From the NCBI GenBank assembly GCA_024234265.1, contig JACKOM010000013.1:10921-74920 (forward strand): a DNA stretch of 64,000 bases, given 5' to 3'. Source of the stretch: Oceanospirillaceae bacterium (GTDB taxonomy: Bacteria > Pseudomonadota > Gammaproteobacteria > Pseudomonadales > Oceanobacteraceae). The translations under genes and the position numbers were made by a program. The stretch's first letter is position 1; every line of letters starts with the position of its first letter. Under the pieces are notes generated by a model. It was not told the DNA's origin and made no database searches. It saw only the letters and a list, made by a program, of their open reading frames with translations. Positions 6,912 through 16,502 of the stretch are shown piece after piece.

Positions 6912-7559
6912 GTGAAAATTAGAATTTCAATTTTATTGTTGGTGCTTGTTGTTGCTGGTTGCCGGTCTACGTTGTCTCCGAAGCCTGTTGTTCCACCTAA
7001 CGGTGGGGCTGCAATAGTTGTTGGTGGTAACGGGTGGCGGTTTTCAGGTGTTGAAAGATCAGGAATGGAATCATTCGAAGTTGGTTATCCTCAGGCAGAA
7101 GAAACTGAACGTTTGAAAGTGATTAATGCCGATTTTATCCTGGCCAATGCATATGGTAAGCGGTCGCAAATAATTTACTCATTCGATGTTAATGTGAAAA
7201 ACATCCCCCAGGATCGTGTATACACAAGAGTCATTCTTGAAAATCCCGCTGATTCAGCCTTGCCCATAGTGTACGAACATCATTTTAATAAAAATGAGCG
7301 TTTAATACAGGTCATACATGGGCCGCTTAATAATGTTGTGATGCACAAAAAGTACACAATCAAACTTCAGTTGTTTGAAGATGCTGAAAGAACAAAGCTA
7401 ATAGATGAGGTTGCGCAAGTAGTGGTTTCTTCGTTAGATAATACGAGCGGCTGTGTTGAATTATCCTCTGATTATAAGAAAATTTATTTTGAAGGAACTA
7501 AGGACCCTAAGGGTAATGTGATTCCAATAGATAAACTCATGATTTGGTGTGCTCTCTAA
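6912..7559 (+). CDS. Putative lipoprotein, unknown function
   Basis: This 215-aa protein has a type II signal peptide: MKIRISILLLVLVVAGC places the lipid-modified cysteine at residue 17 after a VVAG lipobox. The mature part looks beta-rich (repeated alternating VxVxVxx stretches from residue 60 to 150) and has two further cysteines near the C-terminal end. The ATG has AAGGA about 8 bases upstream. It is AT-rich like the cassettes before it, but no attC flanks it, and a strong terminator follows. Function is unknown. Confidence 0.8.
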   Translation: MKIRISILLLVLVVAGCRSTLSPKPVVPPNGGAAIVVGGNGWRFSGVERSGMESFEVGYPQAEETERLKVINADFILANAYGKRSQIIYSFDVNVKNIPQDRVYTRVILENPADSALPIVYEHHFNKNERLIQVIHGPLNNVVMHKKYTIKLQLFEDAERTKLIDEVAQVVVSSLDNTSGCVELSSDYKKIYFEGTKDPKGNVIPIDKLMIWCAL

Positions 7560-7615
7560 GATTGTTGCTTTGCTCTGGTTGAAATCAACACTGAGCATCT
7601 TGATATGCCACCCAA

Positions 7616-7657
7616 CAAAAAGCCCTGAATAAACAGCATTTATTCAGGGCTTTTTTG
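7616..7657. terminator. Bidirectional terminator
   Basis: The stem AGCCCTGAATAAA pairs with TTTATTCAGGGCT around CAGCA, with A and T runs outside. It separates the plus-strand lipoprotein gene from the convergent minus-strand gene at 7699-8145. It also marks the end of the AT-rich accessory block. Confidence 0.9.
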
Positions 7658-7698
7658 TTATCTCGATTGATTACCAGATCAGCGGTCTGCTTTTCTGT

Positions 7699-8145
7699 TT
7701 AATTACCCAGCATTTTGCGCAGGGACGGTATATGCGCTGTGCCGATATCTTCAATCTGCCAGCAGCCGCCATTTTTTTGCAGGCTGAACTGCGCAGTTAA
7801 ATTCAGAGGCTCAACTTCTTCACCCAGAAACAGGTAATTAACCTCTACCTGGCTGCCATTGAGTTTGCTGCTGATAATTTTGCTGATTTCGCCATCCTGG
7901 CCGTTACCCCACAGGGATGACTGGATTTTGCAGTGCTGGCAGGCATTGTCTTTTGCCAGCAGCTGGCTGAGGGATGCACTGCTGATGTCCTGGAATATGG
8001 CCGGGTAAAGGGGGAATTCGGCATATTTCAGTAATACATCCTGGGCGGCAGCCGGGGCGTCTGGCCCAAGGCAATACTGCGCATTAGCTGACTGGTGGAA
8101 ACTACATACTGCTGCCAGTAGTGCCGCTGCATAGATTTTGCTCAT
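7699..8145 (-). CDS. Secreted small protein (DUF3828-like), unknown function
   Basis: This 148-aa protein has a Sec signal peptide (MSKIYAAALLAAVCSFHQSANA, cleavage after about residue 22). The mature domain has alternating strands and four cysteines, including ACQHC, and ends with a CWQIEDI segment. That segment resembles periplasmic NTF2-like or DUF3828 proteins, in which a tryptophan follows a glycine-rich turn. It starts 24 bp after the stop of the metalloprotease gene at 8170-11592 and is probably cotranscribed with it. A role linked to that exported enzyme is inference only. Confidence 0.7.
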   Translation of the reverse strand: MSKIYAAALLAAVCSFHQSANAQYCLGPDAPAAAQDVLLKYAEFPLYPAIFQDISSASLSQLLAKDNACQHCKIQSSLWGNGQDGEISKIISSKLNGSQVEVNYLFLGEEVEPLNLTAQFSLQKNGGCWQIEDIGTAHIPSLRKMLGN

Positions 8146-8169
8146 GGTTCACTCCCTCCGCCGGAGTAT

Positions 8170-11100
8170 TCAGTATTGCTGGTTTTTACGTCTGCGCCAC
8201 ATCAGCGGCAGGGCGCATAATAATAGGTACGATAGTACCGCTCCACCTTTTTTCACCCCGGCATTCACTGTGGTGACCACGGTCACAGAAGTGCTGCTGT
8301 TGACCTTGACCATGCTGATGGCAAATTCCTTATCTGCTGTCACACCGCTCAGGCTGAGGGTTGCGGTGGCGGTTTGGCTGTGGCTGACGGTGAGGCTGGC
8401 CGGTGTCTGGCTGTTGAGATCAAGCTGTTTGCTGAAGCTGGCCTGGGTGGCGGATTGCACATCCACCGTCACGCTGAGTTGCTGGCCACCCTGCAGGGTG
8501 ATTTTGACCAGCGGGGCTTCCTGTTCAAAATCTAGTCCGCCGTTGCCGGTAATAGTGCCGCTGATGGTGATGGGCAGGGTGCTTTCTGTGAGTGTGACGG
8601 TGACATCGTTGTTGCTGCCATCCAGGGTGAATTCAGCATCGGTGTAACCTTCCGCGCTGGCGGTGCCGCTGATGCTGACCCCGGCGGGCAGGTTGAGGCT
8701 GAATTCCCCGTTGCCGCTTTCGGCACTCAGTTCCACACCCAGGTCCGTCAGCAGGCTGCTGCTTTGTAATACCAGGCTGCCGGCGAGGGCGCTGTTGGTG
8801 GCATCCTTAAGGTACAGGCTGTAACCCAGTGCCGGGTAAACTGGTACGTTATCCAGGCTGATGGTGCCGTAGGCGCTGCTGTCGGCGCTTAAATCAACAC
8901 TGCTCTGGGTTGCGGTGCTGACGGCCAGCCACGCAGTGGCGCGGTTGAAGGTCACGGCATTATTGGCGGCGCTGGCGGTGGTGATGCTATTACCCAGGGC
9001 ATCTTCAAAGCCCACTATGCTGTCGCTGCTGCTCAGGTCAAACACTGTGCCGGCGCTGCCCCCTTCGATATCCAGCTGGTAGAGGCTTTCGCCACTTAAC
9101 AGGGCGGCATGGTTGAGGCTTAAACGTACGGGGCGTAGCAGGTCAAACGTGGTGGTGATGCTGGCATTCGCATCATAAATGCTCAGGGTGTAGGTGCCGG
9201 CAAACTGGCCGCTGCTGGGCATGGCCAGGGTAAAGGTGCTGCCGGATACGCTGATTAAATCGCTGACCACCTGGCCATCGAGTTCTGCGCTGATGCTGTA
9301 CTGGCCGCTGTTGTTACTCAGGGTGAAGGCGTAATCCTGCAGATCAATGCTGCTGCCACTGCTCACCGGGTTGCCGTTGTGGCTTAAGGTCAGGGAATAA
9401 CTGCCGCTCAGGCTGACGGTGAAACTCACGCTGGCGGTGGCACTGGATGTATCCGTCACCGTCAGGTTCACCGTGCCGCCGCTGAAGCTGGCATCTGTGC
9501 TCAGGTTTAATGCGCCGCCGCTGATGGGGCAGAGCAGGTGGGTGGAACAGGTGGCGCTGTAGGTCAGGCTGTCACCGTCCACATCACTGCCGTAACTGGC
9601 GAGGGTCAGGCTCAGGCTGTCGCTGACATCCATGCTCTGGGTGCCGGGGTTGCTGAGTGTGGGCGCATCGTTCACGGCATTGACCGTCAGGCTGAAGGTG
9701 GTACTGGTACTGCCGCCGTTGCCATCACTCACACCCACACCGACTGTGCGGTTGCCGTTGAAGTTGGCATCCGGGGTTAAGGTCAGACTGGTGCCCGACA
9801 GGGAGCAGCTGATATTGCTGGGGCAACTGCTGACGCTGTAGGTCAGGCTGTCGCCATCCACATCCGTAGCCGTGCCGGCAAGGGATACGACTTTGGCGGT
9901 ATCTTCATTGGTGCTTTGCGCGCTGATGCTGCTAAACACCGGCGCATCGTTCACGGCATTGACCGTCAGGCTGAAGGTAGTACTTGCACTGCCGCCGTTG
10001 CCATCACTTACACCAACACCGACTGTGCGGCTGCCGTTGAAGTTGGCATCCGGGGTTAAGGTCAGGCTGGTGCCCGACAGGGAGCAACTGATATTGCTGG
10101 GGCAACTGCTCACGCTGTAGGTCAGGCCATCGCCGTCCACATCCGTGGCGCTGCCGGCAAGGGAAACGACCTTGGCGGTGTCCTCATTGGTGCTTTGCGC
10201 GCTGATGCTGCCAAACACGGGCGCATCGTTCACGCTGTTCACCGTGAGGGTGAAAATTTCCCCATCTTTACCACCGTTGCCGTCTTTGACCTGCACCATG
10301 ATAGTCGCAACACCGTGGTAATTGTCGTCAGGTGTTAACGTCAGGCTATTTCCCGAGATGCTACATAGCAAATCATCTGAGCAGCTACTGACTTTATAAG
10401 TAAGGTTGTCGCCATCAGCATCTGTTGCGGAAAGAGTGATAACAATTGCGGTGTCTTCATCTGTGCTCTGATTTCCAATATTGAGAAGCACTGGTGCGGC
10501 ATTAGGGCCACTTGAGTCTGGTGTGACCGTCCAGCCAATATCTTTGAGCACATACAGGGCGAGGCCAAGGCTATCGAGGTACTCAGTGTATTGTGGTTCC
10601 ATCAGCTCGTTGGGGCTGGCGGTGGTATTAAAGTGGGAAACCGAGCTGCCACTTTCAATCGTGCCGGGGGCGTACATTTGCATGCGGTCACCGCTGGTGA
10701 AGGTGCCGGAACTGTCGGCATCTCGGAAACCAGCGGTGAGAGCCGCACCACCGCTTAAGGCAGCGGCAGCGTTGTTGGTATAGGTGCCGTTCCATAACAG
10801 ACCGGTGCTGCTGATGGCGGAGCTGGCACGCTGGGCATCGCTTAAACCGGGCCAGGCGGCAGCTGCACTTTGTGAATACAAAAAGTTGGAGAATATATCG
10901 TCAATCCCGCTGGTTTTGGCCCCGGTAGTAGGGTTTACCAAACTGGCAAAACCCAGGCCGTGGGTCATTTCATGCAGCAGAACGGTGAAAAACCCAATGT
11001 AGTTTGAGGGCGGTGTATCAAAGCCGTAGTACCAGCCGTTGCTGCTCTGCAAACAGCCTGTGGTACCGATATCGGAGTTGAATTGCGAGGTGATGTCGCT

Positions 11101-11592
11101 GATGGCACCACTGTAATCGCTGCCGGAAATCGCATTAAACAGGCCTACGGGGTAGAAAGTATTGGCAATAAAACCAGAAGGTGCGGGGGAACCATAAGCT
11201 GTGTTGGTGCTGGCTCCGGCACTGCCCAAAACGGCTGCAGTAGCATCGCAATAAAGATAATCCTGCCCGACGTAGTAGGGATCATTTGTTTTTGGTAAGA
11301 ACTTGGCGTCGATAATGATAGTGACCGGAGAATAAACCTGATCGGCAATAATCTGTGCGGCGGCTATATAGGCATTTTTACGTTGCTGGCCCACCGTGGT
11401 GCCGCTGTTGCCACCCACGGCGCTGATGGCGGTGGCATCGGTAAAACCGCTGTTGAAGTTGATCTGAATGGTGGAACGGGTGCCACTGACGGTGTCGGCC
11501 TGTACCAAGGGGCTTAACAGAAAACCCAGCAGTGTCGCATGCAACAGGGCGGATAATCGTGTGCCATAAAACCGCGGGGATAGGTAACGCAT
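8170..11592 (-). CDS. Secreted multidomain zinc metalloprotease with cadherin-like repeats and GlyGly-CTERM-like tail
   Basis: This 1140-aa precursor has a long N-region signal peptide cleaved after about residue 32 (LLSPLVQA). The N-terminal third is a zinc metalloprotease with HEMTHGLGF starting at residue 207. Several Ig/cadherin-like repeats follow (NDAPVFSSISAQSTNEDTAK type, residues about 380-690), two of them nearly identical. The C-terminus reads KKGGAVLSYLLLCALPL then WRRRK, a Gly-Gly, membrane helix and Arg cluster like the GlyGly-CTERM tail cut by rhombosortase. The ATG at 11592 has GGAGG 5 bases upstream. It is a paralogue of the next gene upstream, with a terminator between them. 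Confidence 0.85.
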   Translation of the reverse strand: MRYLSPRFYGTRLSALLHATLLGFLLSPLVQADTVSGTRSTIQINFNSGFTDATAISAVGGNSGTTVGQQRKNAYIAAAQIIADQVYSPVTIIIDAKFLPKTNDPYYVGQDYLYCDATAAVLGSAGASTNTAYGSPAPSGFIANTFYPVGLFNAISGSDYSGAISDITSQFNSDIGTTGCLQSSNGWYYGFDTPPSNYIGFFTVLLHEMTHGLGFASLVNPTTGAKTSGIDDIFSNFLYSQSAAAAWPGLSDAQRASSAISSTGLLWNGTYTNNAAAALSGGAALTAGFRDADSSGTFTSGDRMQMYAPGTIESGSSVSHFNTTASPNELMEPQYTEYLDSLGLALYVLKDIGWTVTPDSSGPNAAPVLLNIGNQSTDEDTAIVITLSATDADGDNLTYKVSSCSDDLLCSISGNSLTLTPDDNYHGVATIMVQVKDGNGGKDGEIFTLTVNSVNDAPVFGSISAQSTNEDTAKVVSLAGSATDVDGDGLTYSVSSCPSNISCSLSGTSLTLTPDANFNGSRTVGVGVSDGNGGSASTTFSLTVNAVNDAPVFSSISAQSTNEDTAKVVSLAGTATDVDGDSLTYSVSSCPSNISCSLSGTSLTLTPDANFNGNRTVGVGVSDGNGGSTSTTFSLTVNAVNDAPTLSNPGTQSMDVSDSLSLTLASYGSDVDGDSLTYSATCSTHLLCPISGGALNLSTDASFSGGTVNLTVTDTSSATASVSFTVSLSGSYSLTLSHNGNPVSSGSSIDLQDYAFTLSNNSGQYSISAELDGQVVSDLISVSGSTFTLAMPSSGQFAGTYTLSIYDANASITTTFDLLRPVRLSLNHAALLSGESLYQLDIEGGSAGTVFDLSSSDSIVGFEDALGNSITTASAANNAVTFNRATAWLAVSTATQSSVDLSADSSAYGTISLDNVPVYPALGYSLYLKDATNSALAGSLVLQSSSLLTDLGVELSAESGNGEFSLNLPAGVSISGTASAEGYTDAEFTLDGSNNDVTVTLTESTLPITISGTITGNGGLDFEQEAPLVKITLQGGQQLSVTVDVQSATQASFSKQLDLNSQTPASLTVSHSQTATATLSLSGVTADKEFAISMVKVNSSTSVTVVTTVNAGVKKGGAVLSYLLLCALPLMWRRRKNQQY
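9662..10219 (-). repeat. Tandem 279-bp intragenic repeat (two units of a 93-aa domain)
   Basis: Two units, 9662-9940 and 9941-10219, are nearly identical in DNA and encode consecutive cadherin-like domains. A diverged third unit continues at 10220. The period is an exact multiple of three, so unit gain or loss would keep the reading frame. Confidence 0.9.
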
Positions 11593-11764
11593 AGTGCCTC
11601 CGGTACGACGCAAAACGCCGGCAACTGGCAGCGCCAGTTCTAGAGACACTATAGAAGCTGGTCAAATGATAACCAGCCGAGAAATGCGGAGATTTGTGAG
11701 TATTTGTTAACCTGAACAGGCTTATATGTCGGGTGTTTTGCGTGAAAATCCTGGCGCGGCCAAT

Positions 11765-11796
11765 AAAAAAAGGATGCATTTAGCATCCTTTTTTTA
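11765..11796. terminator. Rho-independent terminator between the two protease genes
   Basis: AAAGGATGC and GCATCCTTT form a short stem around ATTTA, flanked by A and T runs. It ends the upstream minus-strand protease transcript, so the downstream protease probably has its own promoter in 11593-11764. Confidence 0.85.
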
Positions 11797-11821
11797 TGGT
11801 CAGGGAATGATTAAACCCCAT

Positions 11822-14599
11822 TCACATCCGGCGGCGGCCCAGCAGGGGCAGCCCCAGCAATAGCATCAACCAATGCAGGCTGCTGGCCTGTGGGTCAAGG
11901 TTTACGGCTTCTTCAGGCGTAGGTTGCAGGGTTACCGTGCGGGTCAGGCTGGTCACATTGCTGTCGATGCTGATGCTCTGGCTTTGCATGCCCGTGGCAC
12001 TGATATCGAGGCGCACAGGGGTTTCCTGGTTAAGGTCGAGGGTTTCGTTGACCACTAATTCGCCGCCTTCAATGCTGATGGCCAGGGCACGGCTTTCGCC
12101 ACCCTGCAGGGTCAGAACCACGCTGCTGCCGGCTACCGTCAGGGCGCTGGCGGCTTTAATGCGCAGGTTTATGTTCATGTCCACCGCCGGAATGCCCAGC
12201 AACATGCTGGTGGCCGGAGCGTTGGCTTCAAAATCCACCGCTTTGGTGACATAACCCGTGGCGCTGACCCGGGCGCGGTAGGTGTGGCCATCATCGGGTA
12301 AGGCAAAACTGAAATGGCCTGTATTGTCGGCGCTGTAATTCAGGGGCAGGTCGAAGGCCGTAACGTTATCGTCGCTCATCAATACCAGGCTGGCATCGCT
12401 GATGGTGCTGCCATCTTCGGCACTCACATCCAGGCTTTGTGGACGGGTGGGGATAATATCCAGTGTCTTACTGCCGTCGGCATTGGCACTGCTGGCGCTG
12501 ATCGTGCTGCTATCGGCCACTGTGATGGCAGCGGCCTGCAGGGTAAAGGTGGCGGCATTGAATTCGGAGTTGCCGTCGGCTGTGGCTACCAGGGCACTGC
12601 TTTCACCGCTGTTAGGGTTGAGCAGGTTGTTGTTGCTGGTGCTGAGGGTAATGGCCTCACCGGCCATGCCACCTTCCACTTTTAAGGTACCCGCGCTGCC
12701 TGCCATATAACGGCTGGCGTTGAAGTTCATACGCAAGGGACGGTATGCCGTAAAGCTAGTGGTATTACCATATTTGCTATCGCGGATGGTGACAGTGTAG
12801 GTACCGGCAAATGCGCCTGTTTTGGGCAAGCTGAAGGTGTAGGTGCTGATGTTATTCAGGGTTGTGGTGGTGATTGCACTTACTGGGCTGTCATTGAGGG
12901 TTGCGCTGAAGCTGTATTTACCGCTGCTGCCACTGACATCCAGCACAATGTCATTCAGGCCCGCCTCAAGCACGCCGTTTGTAAGGGTATTGTTAAGCAC
13001 CACGGGGGTGAATACATCAATGCTTAATCCTGGAGGTGGCAGGCGATTATAAGTAATCCCATTGTCAGAGCAGTCATTTACATCCCGCACTTCGAGCTGG
13101 ATGCTGCCATCGGCCAGCAGGCCGCTTAAGGTCAGCTGGTTGCCGCTGATACTGGCTGCGCTGGCGATGGCGCTGGTATCACTTACGATGCAAAAATACA
13201 GGCTGTTTTGTTCTATATCGGTGCCGTACAGGGTAATGGTGCGGTCGCTGCCGGTTTCCCCGCTGTAACTGGTATTTTTACCCATGTTCCAGGTGGGTAC
13301 ATCGTTCACCGCATCAAATGAAATCAGCAGGGTTTTATCGGTATAACCAAAATGCCCGTCGCTGATACGGACTTTCACCTGTTTATCGCTTTCAGATTTG
13401 TTGGCCGGTGGGGTGACGTTTAATTCGTTGCCGTTAAATGCACAGGTATAAAGGGCGGGGCATTCGCGCACATCGTAATAGATTTTTTCAAAGCCGTTGG
13501 CGGTATCCGCGTCGCTGACACTCAGGGCCAGTTTGAAAATGGTATCTTCCGCGCCGCGAAGGTTATCTTCATTGGTGATGGCATTTAATACCGGCACTGT
13601 GTTGCTGTAGGCGGCGGTGCTCCAGCCTAAGTCCTGCAACATATATATGCCGAGACCTAACAGATCAGTGCTGAAGGGGGCGGTGCTGCCTGCGGCGAGT
13701 AATTGGCTGGCGGCAAGATCGCTGTGCAGGTGATTCACCTGGCTGTCACCTGAGCTGCTGGCATGCAGCATCAGTTTGCCGTTATTCAGGCCATTGCCGC
13801 CTGCGGCGGCACTATTAGCGGCACCACCCTGCCAGAGCAGGCCGCTGCCACTGTTAATGGCGCTGAGGCGATCGGCGGGTGACATATAACGCAGCAGGTT
13901 ACCGCTGGCATCACTCAGCAATGTGCTGAAAATATCGATGCGCTCTGAGGTGGCGCTGGTCTCGCTGCTTTCGCGGCGGTCGAATTTGCCATCGCTGGTA
14001 TCTAAAAGGCTGGCGAGGCCAAGGGCGTGGCTGAGTTCATGTACGGCGGTTTGCAGCAGGCTGATTTGCCCGGCAGGGGCGGCATCAAAACCGTAATACC
14101 AGCTCGCCGCCGGTAAACAACCCGCGCTGCCAAGGTTCGTGTTGAAACTGGCATTGATTGCGCCGCTGCCATTACCGCCTAGCGCAGCATACAGGGGGGA
14201 TGGGTAATAGGTGTTGGCCAGCAGTTTTTCGTTCACCTCGGTATCACCGGGTTTAATCCAGGCACTGGGTGCTGCACTGCCCAGTTCTGCTTCAGTTTCA
14301 GTACAGGCGAGGCTATCGCTGAAGGCCAGACTGATGGAGGTGCTGTTTGTGCCCTGCAGGTGGGCTGCTAAATAACGGGCCGCGGCTATAAACACTTCTT
14401 TGCGCTGTTCACCTAATTTGCTGGCTGGGTTGCCCCCCACGGGGCTGACCGCCGTGGTGGAATCAAAACCGGTACCAAACGCCAGGCTGAAGGTGATTTT
14501 GGCACCGTTCACAGTAGCGTTAGAGGTGGTTGTGGCAGCGTGGGCCGGCAGCCATGCGGCGGCCACTAAACAGGGCAGAAGTTGTTTAAGGTTTTTCAT
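11822..14599 (-). CDS. Secreted zinc metalloprotease, paralogue of 8170-11592
   Basis: This 925-aa protein has a signal peptide cleaved near residue 22 (AAAWLPAHA). Its metalloprotease domain has HELSHALGL starting at residue 187, and the segment before it shares a WYYGFD motif with the paralogue. Beta-sandwich repeats follow. The C-terminal end is a hydrophobic helix plus RRR (SLHWLMLLLGLPLLGRRRM) but lacks the Gly-Gly of the paralogue. The ATG at 14599 overlaps the stop of the upstream small gene, suggesting translational coupling. A secreted or surface-released enzyme is likely, and its substrate is unknown. Confidence 0.85.
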   Translation of the reverse strand: MKNLKQLLPCLVAAAWLPAHAATTTSNATVNGAKITFSLAFGTGFDSTTAVSPVGGNPASKLGEQRKEVFIAAARYLAAHLQGTNSTSISLAFSDSLACTETEAELGSAAPSAWIKPGDTEVNEKLLANTYYPSPLYAALGGNGSGAINASFNTNLGSAGCLPAASWYYGFDAAPAGQISLLQTAVHELSHALGLASLLDTSDGKFDRRESSETSATSERIDIFSTLLSDASGNLLRYMSPADRLSAINSGSGLLWQGGAANSAAAGGNGLNNGKLMLHASSSGDSQVNHLHSDLAASQLLAAGSTAPFSTDLLGLGIYMLQDLGWSTAAYSNTVPVLNAITNEDNLRGAEDTIFKLALSVSDADTANGFEKIYYDVRECPALYTCAFNGNELNVTPPANKSESDKQVKVRISDGHFGYTDKTLLISFDAVNDVPTWNMGKNTSYSGETGSDRTITLYGTDIEQNSLYFCIVSDTSAIASAASISGNQLTLSGLLADGSIQLEVRDVNDCSDNGITYNRLPPPGLSIDVFTPVVLNNTLTNGVLEAGLNDIVLDVSGSSGKYSFSATLNDSPVSAITTTTLNNISTYTFSLPKTGAFAGTYTVTIRDSKYGNTTSFTAYRPLRMNFNASRYMAGSAGTLKVEGGMAGEAITLSTSNNNLLNPNSGESSALVATADGNSEFNAATFTLQAAAITVADSSTISASSANADGSKTLDIIPTRPQSLDVSAEDGSTISDASLVLMSDDNVTAFDLPLNYSADNTGHFSFALPDDGHTYRARVSATGYVTKAVDFEANAPATSMLLGIPAVDMNINLRIKAASALTVAGSSVVLTLQGGESRALAISIEGGELVVNETLDLNQETPVRLDISATGMQSQSISIDSNVTSLTRTVTLQPTPEEAVNLDPQASSLHWLMLLLGLPLLGRRRM

Positions 14600-15014
14600 T
14601 TTTATTCTCAGGAACAACGCTGTATTCGCGGATCACAATCGTGCCGTCCGGTTTCTGGATAGCCACCGGCATTTGGGTATAACGGCCATTCATGGGCATT
14701 TCGATCGTACCATCGGGGTGAGTGATGGTGGTTTTTGGCCCGTGCTGGAACAGCATTTTCCGCAGGGACTCTTTCATTTCGGGACTTAATTCTGGGGTGT
14801 CGTCGGCCTGGGCTTGTGCCCCGGCGCTGGTGGCTGAGTTATCGGCCTGTTGCGCGGCATTGTTAGCTGCGGGCACGGCGGAACCATTGGCCTGTGCTGC
14901 GGGTGCAGATGGCGCTGCGCCAGTTGTGGAAACTGACGGGGCGGTGAACTCAAAAATATAAACGGCGCTGGCAATCAGAAGCACAACGGCGCTGACAATT
15001 ATTATTTTTTTCAT
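14586..15014 (-). CDS. Membrane-anchored small protein upstream of protease, unknown function
   Basis: This 142-aa protein has an N-terminal uncleaved-looking membrane helix (residues 4-22), a long Ala/Gln/Asn/Ser-rich linker (about 25-75) and a compact C-terminal region. The C-terminal region contains two PDGTI motifs (HPDGTIEMPMNG and KPDGTIVIREY). The gene overlaps the next protease gene by 14 bp. The layout suggests a periplasmic tethered partner, for example an inhibitor, chaperone or anchor for the protease, but that is inference. I do not recognise the family. Confidence 0.75.
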   Translation of the reverse strand: MKKIIIVSAVVLLIASAVYIFEFTAPSVSTTGAAPSAPAAQANGSAVPAANNAAQQADNSATSAGAQAQADDTPELSPEMKESLRKMLFQHGPKTTITHPDGTIEMPMNGRYTQMPVAIQKPDGTIVIREYSVVPENKNEKP

Positions 15015-15265
15015 AGTCTCAGCCTGATGTTGCCGTGGTGAAGTCGGCAGCGGGCAAGATTAACCTGTTTGGGCACACTTGGCACTAGCCACAGGCGCGC
15101 TGGTTAACAAAATCAGGGGCTTAGGGCGTATTTTCTGCGCCACGGGGTGCAAGTCTGGTACACGGGTTTTAATTATGGCGCCCGCCTGCACATAAACTGC
15201 GCGGCGGGCCTGATGATTGAGGGGCTTTGTATTATTATGGCGGCTTTTGTTGTAACAGGTTGCCT

Positions 15266-16501
15266 ATGCACGCCCTGATTATCGGTTATGTCTGGCCCGA
15301 ACCCGCCTCCTCTGCGGCGGGCAGCCGTATGCTGCAGTTGATTACCGCCCTGCAGGGGTTTGGTTATGCCGTGCGTTTTGCCAGCCCGGCGGCCGACAGC
15401 GAACACGCGGTGGATTTGCCTGCCCTGGGGGTGGAGGTTGCACGCATTGCCCTTAACCACAGCAGTTTTGATGAGCAAATTCAGGCCTGGCAGCCCGATC
15501 TGGTGTTGTTCGACCGTTTCATGATGGAAGAGCAATTTGGCTGGCGGGTGGAAAAATACTGCCCTGCTGCGCTGCGTATTCTCGATAGTGAAGATTTACA
15601 TTTTCTGCGTGATGCCCGCCAGCAGGCCCTGCGCCACAAACACCCCCTGCAATTTGCCGATTACAGCACAAGCGAACTGTGCAAACGGGAAATCGCGGCG
15701 ATTTACCGCTGTGATATGACACTGGTGATTTCCCCCTTCGAGTTGGATTTTTTACAGCGCGAATTTTCCATCGCGGCGGATTTACTCTGTTATTGCCCCT
15801 TTATGGAGGATATCAGCCGCATCAACCCTGCGGATGATTTTGCCGCCCGCGCCCATTTCATCAGCATTGGTAATTTCCGCCACGCCCCCAACTGGGATGC
15901 GGTGCTTGAATTAAAACGCCTCTGGCCTGAAATTCGCCGCGCTGTGCCACACGCCGAAATGCATATTTACGGTGCTTATCCACCCCCTAAAGCTAGCCAG
16001 CTGCACAATGCCCGCGAGGGTTTTTTAATTAAGGGCTGGGCAGAGGATGCCAGCGCTGTGATCAGCGCCGCGCGGGTTTTACTTGCCCCACTGCGTTTTG
16101 GTGCTGGCATAAAAGGCAAGCTGGCGGATGCCATGGCCTGTGGCACCCCGTCAGTGACCACCCCCGTCGGTGCGGAAGGTATGCAGGCCTCCCGCCCATG
16201 GGGCGGGGCCGTATGTGATAACGATGCCGACTTTATCGCACAGGCCATCGCCCTCTATGGGGATGAAAATACCTGGCAAAGGGCCCGCGCCGCTGGCATT
16301 GCCAATTTTGCCGAATTATATGCAGCGCCCCGGCACCGCGAATATCTGCATAAACGCCTGCAGGATTTACGCGACAATCTGGCCGCCAAACGCAGTGCCA
16401 ATTTTATTGGCAGCATGTTGCGCCACCACAGTATGAAAAGTACCCAATACATGGCGCAGTGGATCGAAGCAAAAAATAAATTGCCGCAAAGTCAGGCTTA
16501 A
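15266..16501 (+). CDS. GT4-type glycosyltransferase
   Basis: This 411-aa GT-B fold enzyme probably transfers a sugar from a nucleotide donor. The C-terminal domain shows the family layout: FISIGNFRHAPNWDAV near residues 200-215, IKGWAED near 255, then LLAPLRFGAGIKGKLADAMA and GTPSVTTPVGAEGM near 278-312. The N-terminal domain opens with LIIGYVWPEPASSAAGSR. The ATG at 15266 has CAGG upstream and is preferred to the upstream TTG. The gene stands alone, ends at a MITE-like element and has no polysaccharide cluster beside it. Acceptor and donor are unknown. Confidence 0.88.
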   Translation: MHALIIGYVWPEPASSAAGSRMLQLITALQGFGYAVRFASPAADSEHAVDLPALGVEVARIALNHSSFDEQIQAWQPDLVLFDRFMMEEQFGWRVEKYCPAALRILDSEDLHFLRDARQQALRHKHPLQFADYSTSELCKREIAAIYRCDMTLVISPFELDFLQREFSIAADLLCYCPFMEDISRINPADDFAARAHFISIGNFRHAPNWDAVLELKRLWPEIRRAVPHAEMHIYGAYPPPKASQLHNAREGFLIKGWAEDASAVISAARVLLAPLRFGAGIKGKLADAMACGTPSVTTPVGAEGMQASRPWGGAVCDNDADFIAQAIALYGDENTWQRARAAGIANFAELYAAPRHREYLHKRLQDLRDNLAAKRSANFIGSMLRHHSMKSTQYMAQWIEAKNKLPQSQA

Positions 16502-16502
16502 A

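Noticed and set aside
9538..10120. Plus-strand ORFs rich in Leu, Pro and Thr opposite the protease repeats
   Set aside because: They are shadows created by the low-complexity repeat coding on the minus strand.
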